Shown: positions 45,614 through 57,689 of the stretch, in pieces
How positions within the stretch are numbered: position 1 is the stretch's first letter
Layout of the letters: each line of letters starts with the position of its first letter
Origin: Tetragonia tetragonoides
Lineage: Eukaryota; Streptophyta; Magnoliopsida; Caryophyllales; Aizoaceae
Assembly: GCA_038025085.1 (NCBI GenBank)
Contig: CM076150.1
Coordinates: 4,506,001-4,570,000, forward strand
Direction of reading: 5' to 3'
DNA length: 64,000 nt
Made by a program: the position numbers and the translations under genes
The notes under the pieces: generated by a model
Databases searched by the model: none
Told to the model about the DNA's origin: nothing
The model's input: only the letters and a program-made list of their open reading frames with translations

Positions 45614-48600
45614 ATGGCAACGACGATGGCGGTGGCTGTAAGCAGTGGTGGTAGTGGTAGAGGTAATGGAAGTAAACGGGCCGTGAAGTGGGCTGTGGAG
45701 AATTTGTTGTCTCAAGCTGATCACTTTGTTCTTGTTCACGTCATGCCTACCATTACCCACATTCCTACTTCCACCACTTGTAAGACATTTTCTCTCTTCC
45801 TAGCTTAATAGAAATTCCTACACAATTTTTATTTTTTTTGGATCACCAAAATTCCTACACAATTTGGTTATGCAATTGGTTGGTTATCTTAATCTTTGTA
45901 CTACTAAGTTGTTAAGTCTTGTAATTGAGTTATATAGTTAGGAAACAGCCGATATTAATTGGCTGACATGAAATGTGAACAACATTTTGGATTAAGAAAA
46001 AATCATGGGTATTCAGGACTAGAGACCCTCCTCTCGAAACTTGCTTTGGCATTTAAAGCTTTTTAGAAGTTGAAAATGGGGTCACGAGGAGTTGGATGGG
46101 TGGTTTGTGAGGTAAAAGTAGGTGGAAAAGTAGAAGTCACCCACAAGTTAAGCCAAACACGCTCTAAATACATGGTATGTGCTTTGTTTATACTTATGCA
46201 AAGCCGAGTATTATCCAAAATCTATTGAATTTGTCACAGAGCCTACCACTTTGCCTATCAAAGGATTGATGAGTACTTGGTGATCACTTTCTTATTGAGA
46301 ATAGTTTTTTCTGCTTGAATTGCTGCTTGGGAGTTGGGAGAGAATGTCTTTGATTTCTCTCCTTTTCTTTTTTTTGTTTTTTCTTGTTTTTTTTTTCTTT
46401 TTTTGTTTTTAGGGAGCCCTGTCTTCCCACAGCCTACAGATTACAGAATGGATGCCAGCCTGCAGCTGATGGGTGTGTCCGTGTGTCTCAATGCCTAGCA
46501 TGCCGTTTTTTCATCTAATAAATTTAGAAATTGGAACCGTCAACCCAAGTGATATAACTTGTTGAAATTTCCTTTCATCAAAAAACAGTATTTTCATTAT
46601 TTTTTATTTATTTATTTTGGTGTGGAGGGGTGACCACAGACCCCGGTCACCAGCCCTCTCTTGCTTTATGGTCAGGGGAGGGGGCCTAGGCCGCCAGCAG
46701 GACTCGAACACTGGTGGGCAATGAAAGCCACCAGGAAGACTCCTGCTAGCCGCTAGGCCTAGCCTGGTACAACATCTTCATTATGCTTGAATGAAAAATG
46801 CACATCAGTTCAGTGAATAAATTGGTTAGCTCTAATGACATTGTTTCTTTTTTGTTATTAGCAATTCTTGAATGTAACCTCGCATACTTCAGGAGTCTGA
46901 CATTTGGGCATGTACTCTAGTCACGTCTTTAGTAAAGAGCTGTATACTTGCATTTCGATTTTCTTAACTATTGTTACAGAACTGGTAGTCATTCATTCAA
47001 TGATAATGCTTACATCTTCCACTTACGTTCCAGCTGGAGATGGTACTACTATAACAAAAGATCTAGATACAAGAAATGTGGCAAAGTATAGGGAGGATGT
47101 CAGAGAAAAGGCTCAAGAAATATTCCTGCAGTATAAAACGCTCTTCAAATCAGCAGAGGTAGTATCCCTCGAAATCTGACAGCAACAAAAATAAAATGAA
47201 AAAAAAATAAATCTATTTCAATTTCTGCTTCATTACTGTTGTCGGATACTGATAGTTAATCTAATTTCTAACAGTTAGAGTTTGAGACCATGCTGCTTGA
47301 GAATGACAACGTTGCAGAAGCACTTATTAAATGTATTAGTCAGTCTAATATCAGAAGCTTCGTCATGGGATCCGAATCTTTAACAAATCACTTCTGGAGG
47401 TATAAGTTCTGACGTTGTAGGCCCAACTAATGTTATATTCCTTATCAGATACGTCACATGCTATACAACTTTCGTGTTCTTTAGCTATAACTTTTCGAAT
47501 TCCTTTCATTTTCAGGAAGATAATAGGCCTTGGGATAACACAAACAGTGTTAAAACGTGCACCAGATACTTGTGATATGTTTGTTGTATCTAATCGTAGA
47601 GTGAAGTCGAAGCTAGCTACTTCCTTGATCTCTGGAGGTTTGTACATAAACACAAAATACCTACATTTGCTGGTGTTCTGTAATGTTTAATAAGAGTGAC
47701 GCTTCTATTGTGAACCTGCAGTGGCCAACTCGACAACCAAACAAATGCCACCCATGCCAACTGGTAGTAAGTTACCAATAGTGTTGACGACAGGCCAAAC
47801 ACCTTTACACTCTTCCTCCTCTATAGAGATCACTAGTACAAAACCCTCATCATGGTCGTCAGAAGTTAGCCAAGCTCGCTTTTCACCAGAACCAAGTATG
47901 GTCCCTAAAGCGGATAATAACTCAAGTTTTCAAGCTGCTGCTAATCATCGCAGTTCTGCGACTTCTGTGAACACAGAGCTTGTTTCATGTGGTCAGATGT
48001 CAACGACTGAGAGTCAGGGTCATGTGTCCTATGAGCAGGTTTGTTTCTGTTGATTCTCTTGCAAATGTTGTTGCTTTTGTTTGCCTTGCAGTTTCTTGTT
48101 TCTAATTGATGCCACATAAGTTTAACTGTTCATCACATTAACATGATAAACCTCATATGCTGTCATACATCAACTTCTGGAGAGTTTTCTAGACTTTGTT
48201 CAATTCAAAGGACTGGTTCTAAGCAAAAGCTATTGCGGTTAATGCATGTAGTTCTTGTTTAACCTGACAGCAGATCATTATTCGACTGAATTGATGTTTA
48301 TATAGTTTTCATAATGTCATCAATGCTTACATTTCAAAGCTGCATATAATTTGTTTGCAGTTTGACTTGACGAATGATGTACAACAACTGCGGCTACAGC
48401 TGCGTGTCCTTCAGGATTTAATCCAAGCTCAGCAAAAGGTACAACTAAATATTTGACACAAATGATCATTTGGCAACATAACTACATAGCTACTCTATTC
48501 ATGTTATGTACAAAGCTAATAGTTATGTTGATCCTCCTGTCAGTACTTAAAGATAAATTTAGAATGCTTATCTTTGACATATTTCTACCTATGGAAAACT

Positions 48601-50173
48601 GCAGATGCCTTATTATTGTTCATGTTAAGTGCCAGAGATGTAATTTCTATTATGCGCTCAATTTATTGTAGGTACAATCTCTTTCTTCAAAATGTGTTAA
48701 GGAAGCAGAAAACATAAGTGCTCCAGGACAAGAAAATTCTTTGAGGACTGTTGAGCAAGATAAACTAAAGTATTTACAAGCTCTTCAAGATGAGGCAGCA
48801 AAAAATTTGCGAGCTAAAGAGTCTTGTGAGAGACGAAGAGCAGAACTCGATGCCCTCAAAGAGGCCAAGGAAAGACAGAAACTGGTTGATGCATTCAACG
48901 CCAATGAAGGGGGTACTAGAAGGTACACTCTGGACGACATTAAATCAGCCACAAATTTGTTTTCCGAGAAAAAGGTTATTGGTGAAGGTGGTTATGGCAA
49001 AGTTTACAAAGGTATTCTTGAACACACACCAGTTGCAATTAAAGTTCTTCAGCCAGATGCAGATGACAAGATAAAGGAGTTTCTGAGAGAGGTATTTCTA
49101 CCTTTACTTCAATTTTTCGCGTAACTTTCAAGTTTAGTTGACTTTAGTTACTGTTCATATCCTGGTATTATAAAGATCATCTATAGACTATAGTGCTCTT
49201 AGATACATCCTGCAAAATCATAGTACTATAAAGAACTTACTGTCTATCCTCGGCCATCTGTTAACAATCTGCAGGTTGGAATCCTGAGCCAGTTACGCCA
49301 TCCAAATATTGTGTTACTAATTGGAGCATGTTCCGAAATGGGATGTCTTGTCTATGAGTACATGGAAAATGGGAGCCTTGAAGATCATATTTTCCGTCAT
49401 GATGGAAGAGAACCCCTTCCTTGGTTTACCAGGTTCCGCATAGCATTTGAAATAGCTTGCGGACTTGCGTTCCTACACAGCAAAAAACCAGAACCAATTG
49501 TACATCGCGATTTAAAACCAGGCAATATCTTGTTAGGGAGAGACTATGTCAGCAAAATAAGCGACGTTGGACTGGCTAAGCTCCTGGCTGACCGCGTTCC
49601 TGATTCTATTACTATGTTCGGCAACTCCCTGCTTGCTGGAACATTGTATTATATAGACCCTGAATATCAGAGAACTGGTACTGTCAGACCAAAGTCAGAT
49701 CTCTATTCTTTCGGTGTTATACTTCTTCAGTTGTTGACTGCTCGTCATCCAAATGGTCTTCTGCTGTATATGGAGAATGCCATTGCTAGCGGATCCTTAT
49801 CATACATGCTAGACAATTCGATCGATGACTGGCCCCTTGCTGAAGCCGAGGAGTTGACTAGGCTCGCATTAGAATGCTGCGAGCTCAGATGCAGAGATAG
49901 ACCGGATCTTGAAACAAAAGTTCTTCCAGTCCTAAAGAAACTTGCTGATGTTGCTGATGCTGCTGATGCTAGCATGAAGATTGAAAGAAATAACACTTTT
50001 CGGACCAAGTCACTACTTATGTCCAATTTTTCATGTGAGTTTTATAAGTACTCTTATTTACATCTGCAGGTCACAGTGTTAATATGATCCTTCTGCATAT
50101 AGAAGACATTATATTGTGCATGATTGCTAACAACTTTGTTGGTTTTGTTTACTTTTCTTTTTCATTTGCAGGA
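45614..50173 (+). CDS. Kinase paralogue B: USP-coiled coil-kinase protein, U-box lost by frameshift (704 aa)
   Basis: Exons: 45614-45779, 47034-47158, 47275-47399, 47516-47637, 47722-48038, 48361-48438, 48672-49091, 49275-50034, then exon 9 from 50172. The first seven join in phase (1353 nt). The kinase core is complete: [26 protein letters not shown]. Exon 8 is 760 nt against 750 in A and C: nine nt add three codons (ADA repeat in DAADASM) and one extra nt shifts the frame around 50000. The shifted frame reads SLLMSNFS and meets TGA formed across the exon 8/9 junction. The product is therefore a USP-kinase without U-box. It could act as a kinase or decoy, or be a pseudogene in decay. ATG 45614 is the first in-frame ATG; 45626 is possible. 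Intron 1 holds a SINE. Confidence 0.8.
46601..46774 (-). mobile_element. tRNA-derived SINE in intron 1 of kinase B
   Basis: On the minus strand: a tRNA-like 5' part with A-box-like TAGCGGCTAGCAGG and B-box GTGTTCGAGTCC (complement of about 46709-46720), then a GC-rich body and a 3' tail of A/TAAA (plus strand TTTTTATTTATTTATTTT at 46601-46618). The flanks TTTTCATTAT (46591-46600) and TCTTCATTAT (46775-46784) match at 9 of 10, a target duplication. Confidence 0.7.
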
Positions 50174-50313
50174 AATTATGACTGATCTTTATGCCGCATG
50201 AGATGGTTTCATTGGAGTATCTTAGGGTGTGTTCTTTTCCACTTTCCCGGAACATGACACTGCTTACTGCCATACATGATTGGAAGTCTCATCTGGCTTC
50301 TAAAAGTTCCTGA
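50172..50313 (+). pseudogene. Broken U-box exon of kinase B
   Basis: Starts GAAATTATG after a good acceptor, as in the other paralogues, but in its own frame has TGA in place of the second Ala codon after DLYAA. The middle of the U-box (from GFTYERRAI to the HKLE region) is deleted, and about 25 bases (GGTGTGTTCTTTTCCAC and following) replace the NLTPN region. It resumes at NMTLLTAIHDWKSHLASKSS. Total 142 nt against 195 nt in A, C and D. No folded U-box is possible. Confidence 0.9.
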
Positions 50314-51453
50314 TGGTGAAAAGCTTGTCAAATTGTATAGTTTGTAAATATGAGTTGTTTGGTTTGGTTGAACACTAATACAACTGTAGATGAATCATAT
50401 GAATTGTCAATGCCAAAGTCTTAGTTCCAATTTTTTATTGTTACAAAGTTTACATGATTGTAAATACTAGTACATTTGCTAGTCTTCAACAGAGTTCTAG
50501 GTCTATTTGTATTTCTCCATTCTCATCTTTTGGGTGTTGGCCAAAATTGATGTACTAGTACTTATTCAGTTTGCCTTTTCGACCATATAATCCTCTATGC
50601 CACAGCCTATTACTCCCAACGTCCCACATTATAAGTCCATTTTGTACTTTCTTGTGAGTCACGAATCACAAAGTAGCCTTAACATGGGACGGAGGGAGCA
50701 ACTGAAGAGAATTGCACATGCAGAAATTACGTCCAAAATAGGCCTTGTCCTAGATCTATTTTACCACTTCTATTGAATTGGCTGTTTATCATGACTCATG
50801 AGGTGTGGGAAAACCTATCACCATTTTGTTGGCTAAAGACGGTGCGGTGATCATGTAAATATCCCAGGGTTTTCATGGCTAAGCAAAGTCATACCACCAA
50901 GAAGTATCTCATTTCATGAAATCCAAATGTAAAAAACTTCACAGTTAAGCGTGCTTGGTTGGGAAAAGTACTAAAATAGGTAACCTCGTGGGAGAATCGA
51001 AGTTTAATTCTCAATCATGAAACCAGTTCTTGGTGATACCGACATCCCAATAGGGTCATGGTGTTACAGATTATTAGAGATCAAAAGGAGAAGAAAGCAA
51101 AGTGAAGTGAGGTGTAAAAATTGGTCAAAAGCTCAAGATCATGCATGATTTCAAAGAGAGATTTTGTATGAATTTGATCTCTTCAATGGAGTAATTCCTA
51201 AAGGATGACTTTTACGCTTTAAAATGGCGAGTCCCACTTTATCTATCAAATGGACCAACTTCATGTAAAACTGTCATTTATAGAATTTTGAGGCTAAGAG
51301 AACTAAACCTAACCAATAATATCATTCCAAATCCAAACCTCCCCAATTTCATCCCTGTTTACAACCCTATACCAAATTCTGAATCAAACACCACCTTAGA
51401 CCTTACCATTCTCTAAAGATGAAAAATAAAGGAAATTAAGTACAACAAACACC
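50314..51453. other. Spacer between kinases B and C
   Basis: Presumed 3' untranslated region of B, a short Stowaway relic, then AT-rich DNA without genes. Confidence 0.5.
50613..50698. mobile_element. Short Stowaway relic (86 bp)
   Basis: The left end CTCCCAACGTCCCACATTAT pairs with the complement of the right end, CTCCCTCCGTCCCATGTTAA. TA precedes the left end; the right flank is CA, one change from TA. Internal deletion is likely. Confidence 0.65.
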
Positions 51454-51665
51454 AATGTCACTCTCACATACATATTCAACTGGTTTACTCCTTCAACTGC
51501 CTGCCTCATGCCCTCACTCCCAATTTTCAACTAGGCCTGCCATAAAATCAATTAAAATGCCAAAGTTTATACTTCCACACTCAGTCAAAAAATACCCATT
51601 AAAACAAATTTATGCAATTATGCTTCAAAGTTGACAATAACAATTATGTCAAATGGCCTGCATAA
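51454..51665 (+). promoter_or_regulatory. Conserved upstream blocks of kinase paralogue C
   Basis: AATGTCACTCTCACATA plus CAACTGGTTTACTC (51454-51490), GCCAAAGTTTATACTTCC (about 51559-51576) and GTCAAATGGCCTGCATAA (about 51648-51665) match the blocks of A, B and D. An AGTCAA (W-box core) occurs at 51583-51588. Confidence 0.5.
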
Positions 51666-51815
51666 TAACTAATAAGCTGCATTATGTTTCCACTTCTTAT
51701 TTCATTTCAGAAGACCCTCAGTTTTGGCGCGCCCAACTGCCTGAAATAGAAAGAAAAAATAAAAACAGAAACAGAAAAACCAAACACAGACGGCCGTCTG
51801 TAGTGGGAAACGGCG

Positions 51816-54800
51816 ATGACGACGGTGGCGGTGGCGGTTAACAGCGGTGGTGATGGGAGAGGCAATGCAAGTAAACGTGCCGTGAAATGGGCGGTTGATA
51901 ATCTGTTGCCTCAAGCTGATCACCTTGTCTTAGTTCATGTCGTGCCCACCATCACCTACGTTGCTACTACTTCATGTAAATTCCTAATCTCATGTACCAT
52001 CTATTATTAAGTTGCTTCTTGTTATTTTTAATATGATATGATGAGGATCTCTATCCTATTTCTCGCATTTAGGCATTACACATTACACTTATAAATGTTT
52101 GAAAGGTGTTAAATAGTTTACTTTTTTAATTTAACACGTGGTAAGTATCCACAAATATAATACATAAATGCGGGAAATGATGTATTTGAGAGAATTCAAA
52201 TCCTGTTAATATATGTCTTGATTGGATGGAATTCATGAGTTGATGATAATATGTTTATGAGCATTACAATCTTTTACCTATGTGAAAATCTTACATATAT
52301 GTATTCATCTTCATCGCATGAAGCGAATAATTGATGTTTGCGAATAATTGATGTTTGTTGTATATTTTAGTAGGATTCTCTAATTTTAAATGACTTCTGT
52401 TTTACCATTATTTTTAGCATTTATAAAATGGATGTAACACCCGATCCCACTGTACAGCTGGTGCCACCAATTACTACTTTTATTGCTGAGAACTGACCAT
52501 ACGAACCACCGTAAGTCATTCTAGCATACTTTCATGTCCTCACTCACATGTCCCCTGAGAAACTTCGTCACCCAACCCAATACTTCTCCCAGCCAAGCAC
52601 GCTTAATTGTGGGGAAAAGGAAATGCATCTTAATAGTCTGAATAGTACCATCAAACCATTAAACTCTTATCAATAATCATTGGGGTATTACAATGGATGT
52701 TACATGGACTTATAGAAGCTTGCAGGTAGGGATAGTAGTGGTTTGTCAACAAGATTAACAAACACCCAATCCATTAGAAATGAATGTGGAGCATTAACAT
52801 ATGATTATCGGGTGCCATATGAATGATAGTCTCTCATCCATTCACCCACCCGTTTATCTGAAACATATAAAGAAGATATGTGGTGATGCAGGTGTGGCCG
52901 TGTGGGTGAGCTATCATCCGCACCCACCCTGTCCCATTGTCATCCTTACTTGCATACTTCAATGTATGCCAAAAACATGTAAAGCAAACATTATAATCCT
53001 TACTTCTTATGTTTAGTATGCTGATAATTATCTTTTTTTAATTATATTTCTTATTTCTTCCACTCATGTTCCTAGGTGGAGATCGTACTCCAACCAAAAC
53101 CAGAGAATTAGATACAGACATTGTTGCGAAATATACTGAGGACGCAAAGTATTTGGAGGATGTAAGAGAAAAGGCTCAAGAAACCTTCACTCAGTATAAA
53201 AGACTTTATAAGACAACAGACTCAACTGAGGTAGTTTTATCTCTTCCAAAACACCCCCAATAAGGCTCCGTTTGGTTGGGGTGAAAACAGTTTTCCTGGA
53301 AAACAGTTTTCCTATTTTCCGTTGTTTGGTTTACAATGAGAAGGAAAATGCTTTTCAGGGGGAAAAGCATTTTCACCTATATAGATGTAAATGTTTTCCC
53401 TTCAAAATGAAGGAAAAACGGTTTTCCGTTGGTGGGACACTATGAGCATTAATAGTAGACTTGATCATCGAGGTTGGTTGTCGGGAGATCGGGTCATAAA
53501 AACAAACTCGCACCCGACTTGATTAGGCCTCGAGCCGAACTTTCGGGGCACTTTCTCAATTTTTTTTTTTTTCTTCAAATAAGTATAATTTTTGACTACG
53601 ATATGCGTTTGAGGTGATTTTTTTTTTTTTGAATCCACCTAACTTTTCGAGATCGACGCAACTATGGTAGTAGATTTTATTTTTTATAAAAAAATGTTTT
53701 TTCACGAAAATTGTTTTCCGTTGTAACCAAACAACGGAAAATGTGAACGGAAATACATTTTACATTGAAAATGATTGTCAGCTGAAAATACTTTTCAGTT
53801 GAAAACAGTTTTCCGCCCAACCAAACAGAGCCTAAAACCAACTAAAGAGTTCTCTGTCTCATTTTCTGCTTTTGTACTGGTCTGATTGTGAACCTGATTT
53901 CATCCAGTTGGAGTTTGAGACCGTGCTGCTTGAGCATGACAACGTTGCAGAAGCACTTGTAGGATTTATTAGTCAGCCTGCTATAAAAGGTTTCGTGATG
54001 GGATCCGAAGCTACAACAAATCACTTCTGGAGGTATTACATTCGATTACTTGAATGGTATTCCTATCATGTAATCTAGCTCATATTTAACCAAATGCTTC
54101 TTCGTGCTGTAACGAAATTATGCATAATTCACTATATGATGTTCTCTTCTTGGTGGTCTATGTATCAACTACTCATCTTTCACTAACACTTCAATTTTAA
54201 ATTTCAGGAAGATGAAAGGCCTTGGAATACCACAAACCGTGTTAAGATCTGCACCCGATACTTGTGATATATTTGTTGTATCTAAACACAGAGTGAAATC
54301 AAAGCTAGCTGGTTCGTTGATCTCTGGAGGTTTGTTCACCAATGCAATATACAAGTACTTTGCCTATAAATTCTCATGTAGTGTTGGTGACCCTTCTTAC
54401 ATTGACCATGCAGGGAACAAACAGATGCCATTCAAGCCAATTGATAGTAAGTTGCCGATAGTGTTGACAACAGGCCACTCACCTGTAAACTCTCCCTCAT
54501 ATTTGGAGACAAGAACAGGACCGTCATTATGGTCAGAAGTCTCTAATGCAGGTGATAACTTAAGTCTTCGAGCTGTTAATCATCGGAATTCCTTGAGTTC
54601 TACAAACAGACAACTTGTTTCACCTAGGCAACTGTCCACAACTGACACTCATGCGTCTTATGAGAAGGTATGCGCACTTCTTTTGATTCTCATGGAAAGA
54701 TTGTAGCTCTTATTTCCCGTGCAAGTCTCTTGTTGCTTGCTGGTTAATACATTAAGGCCTCGTTTACTTCTTTGCAATCAAATGTAATGCAATGCAATCA

Positions 54801-57689
54801 TTTTGTAGAGTAAATGTGGGGTGAAAAAGTGAAGGAGTGGGAGGAGAGGGATAGGAAAAGTGGGGTTGATTGTATCATTCAATGTAATCACAATTGCTCA
54901 ACTTTTCCCATGTAATGTTGATTACTTTGAATGATGTAATCAACCTCACTTTTCCCATCTCCTTTTTCCTCCTCCTTCATTTTCCACCTCACATCTACCC
55001 TATAAAATGATTGCATTGCAAGCATTAAGTAGTTATCACGGTTTTTCCCTAAGGTTAACAGCGGTTTTCCACCTTATATTGTGGCCGGTGTCCTTATTCT
55101 CTTAGAGTTTGTTCCTATTCTTGATGCTTCCACCATGATCAAGTAGTTGGACTTCGTCACCAACAAGGTATGAGTTGGGGGTCTAGTTTCCTAACAAGTA
55201 GCTTCGCATGTATGTTCTGTTTTACCTGATGGATAATTATTTCTGTGAATTGGTAATATTGTTATAATGTTATCAACCAAAGCATGAAGTATAAAATCAG
55301 TGCTTACAATCAAAACTCTGCGTATTTGTTGGCAGTTTGACTTAGGGAATGACATAGAACAACTGCGGCAACAGCTACATACCATTCAGACTTTGATCCA
55401 TGCTCAGGAAAAGGTAATGATTATTTGAATTATGTTGACCCTTCTATCCGATTAGTTTAGAATGCTTAGCTTGGAAAAATGTCTTGTTATTGTTCCTGTT
55501 AAGCAGATGTAAAATCAGATTATGAGCTCGATAACTTTGTAGGTTCAAAATCTTTCTTCAGAATGTGTTACGGAAGCAGAAAATCAAAATGCTACAGGAC
55601 GAGAAGAAACTTTGAGGAGTGTTGTTGAGCAGGGGATATTAAAACAGTTACAAGCTCTGAAAGATGAACCAGCAAAACGTTTGCTGACGAAACAGTCATG
55701 TGATAGACGGAAAGCAGAACTCAATGCCCTCAAAGCGACCAAGGAGAAAAAGAAAATTGTTCATGCACTCATATCTGGTGAAGGGGGTATTAGAAGGTAC
55801 ACACTCGATGAGATTAATGAGGCAACAGATTTCTTTTCGGAGCTGAAGGTTATAGGTGAGGGCGCTTATGGTAAAGTTTACAAAGGTGATCTTGAGCACA
55901 CACCAATTGCAATTAAGATTCTTCATCAAGATGCAATTGACAAGAATGAGTTTGTGACCGAGGTATCTAACTTCGCTTCAACTTTGGCCTAACTTAAGTT
56001 CCTATCATACACAGCTTTAATTTCCTATCATACAGAGGTGCTTCTGTTAATGTTTCTGATGTTAGTAGTGAGAGACTTTATGTCAACCAATGTTTCTTAC
56101 TGTTATACTTCTACTTAATAAATTTGAAGCTGGGTAAAGAACAGCTTAAGCCATTTGTAGCAATGATATAGATAAAGAGAGTAACAAGTTTTTCATACCT
56201 TGAGATGAGAGAGGAGATCATCATAATATTGTCCAAAGAAATATTGAGGCAGAAAGTAGTCAAGTAGATGAGAAGCTCAACAGGAGTTGCCTGGTTACAA
56301 TGGAGGCATCAATCAGCTGAATCTTCAATGATGCTGTTCTTTCAACTGTCTGAGTATAGAACATAGATTTTTGTCTCAACAGATATGCAGCCTATTTGCC
56401 TTCATTTGTTATATGTCTAGATTCGTCCACCAGTTTCACCAAACACTTTGTTTATTCCCTCACCATGCATATCCTAAGGTGTCATTTGTTTTGATAAGAT
56501 CATCTAGAGCTCTGAGTTTTATCCTGCAAAATCTCATAGTATTCTACTTATTTATTTACCATCTTCTTCCATCCATTTACTACCTGCAGGTCGACATCCT
56601 GAGCCAATTACGCCATCCAAATATTGTGTTACTAAATGGAGCATGTCCCGAAAATGGATGCCTTGTCTATGAGTACATGGAAAATGGGAGCCTTGAAGAA
56701 TATATTTTCTGCCATAACGGAAGAGCATCCCTTCCTTGGTTTGCTAGGTTCCGTATAGCTTTTGAAATAGCTTCCGGTCTTGCGTACCTACACAACAACA
56801 AGCCTGAACCAATTGTACATCGGGATCTAAAACCAGGCAATATCCTGTTAGGAAGAGACTATGTCAGCAAGATCAGTGATGTTGGTCTGGCTAAACTCCT
56901 GTCTGACAATGTGCCTGATTCTATTACCATGTTCGGAAACTCCCTTCTTGCTGGAACACTATATTATATAGATCCCGAATATCAGAGAACTGGTACTGTC
57001 CATCCAAAATCAGATCTATATTCTTTCGGTATTATACTTCTCCAATTGTTGACTGCTCGTCATCCAAATGGGCTTCTGCTGATTATGGAGAATGCCATTG
57101 CCAGTGGATCCTTGTCATACATGCTCGATGATTCAATCAAAGACTGGCCCCTTGCTGAAACCGAGGAATTGACCAAGCTCGCACTAGAATGTTGCGAACT
57201 CAGATGCAGAGATAGGCCTGATCTTGATACAGGAGTTCTTCCAGTCCTGAAGAAACTTGCTGATGTTGCTGAAGCTAGAATGAAGATTGAAAAGAGCAGC
57301 ATTTTTGCACCAAGCCGCTACTTCTGTCCAATCCTTCATGTGAGTTTCACAAATATGTGATTGACTTGCACTGTTTGCATTCACATGATCATTCTGGAAA
57401 TAGAAGACATTGTGCATGACTGGTGTCGATAACAAATTAGTTGTTGCTTACGCATTTGTTCTTGTCTTTTTCCTTTTTCTTTTCCGTAATGCAGGAAATC
57501 ATGGATGATCCTTGTGTTGCAGCAGATGGTTTTACGTATGAGCGTAGAGCAATAAAAGTGTGGCTTGAGAGTCATGATGTATCACCTGTGACAAAGCACA
57601 AACTGGAACATTTTAATCTTTGCCAGAACATGACACTGCTTACTGACATACAAGAATGGAGGTCGCGTCTGGCTTCTCAGAGCTCCTGA
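51816..57689 (+). CDS. U-box protein kinase, paralogue C (USP-coiled coil-kinase-U-box, 752 aa)
   Basis: Exons: 51816-51975, 53076-53230, 53908-54032, 54208-54329, 54414-54667, 55336-55413, 55543-55962, 56590-57339, 57495-57689; 2259 nt, all phases as in A. USP-like domain ~1-187, linker, coiled coil, kinase with [24 protein letters not shown] and DVG, and an intact U-box (689-752, EIMDDPCVAADGFTYERRAI). Exon 2 has a six-codon tandem repeat (AKYTED then AKYLED) absent from the other copies, and the Ser-rich exon 5 is about 50 nt shorter. Intron 1 has a foldback MITE, intron 2 a Harbinger-like element, intron 5 another MITE. Predicted to be functional in both kinase and ligase parts. Confidence 0.92.
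52044..52204. mobile_element. 161-bp foldback MITE in intron 1 of kinase C
   Basis: The left arm AGGATCTCTATCCTATTTCT with CGCATTTAGG pairs with the right arm, whose complement reads AGGATTTGAATTCTCTCAAA then CCCGCATTTATG. A TTTAACACGTGGTAAGTAT phrase inside also resembles the element at 33352-33505. No target duplication assigned. Confidence 0.55.
53264..53832. mobile_element. 569-bp Harbinger-like MITE in intron 2 of kinase C
   Basis: TAA flanks at 53261-53263 and 53833-53835. The ends GGCTCCGTTTGGTTGGGG and (complement) GGCTCTGTTTGGTTGGGC are clear inverted repeats, continuing into GGAAAACAG and GTTTTCC words. A 3-bp TWA duplication with GGnCnnGTTTGG ends is typical of PIF/Harbinger (Tourist) elements. 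It is absent from the same intron in A, B and D. Confidence 0.85.
54755..55030. mobile_element. ~275-bp foldback MITE in intron 5 of kinase C
   Basis: The left half (AATGCAATGCAATCATTTTG, GGAGGAGAGG, GGGGTTGATTGTATCATTC) is the inverted copy of the right half (GAATGATGTAATCAACCTCA, CCTCCTCC, AAAATGATTGCATTGCA). The end GGCCTCGTTTACTT and the middle AATCACAATTGCTCAACTT match the element in cyclase intron 10. The exact right end is uncertain. Confidence 0.65.
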
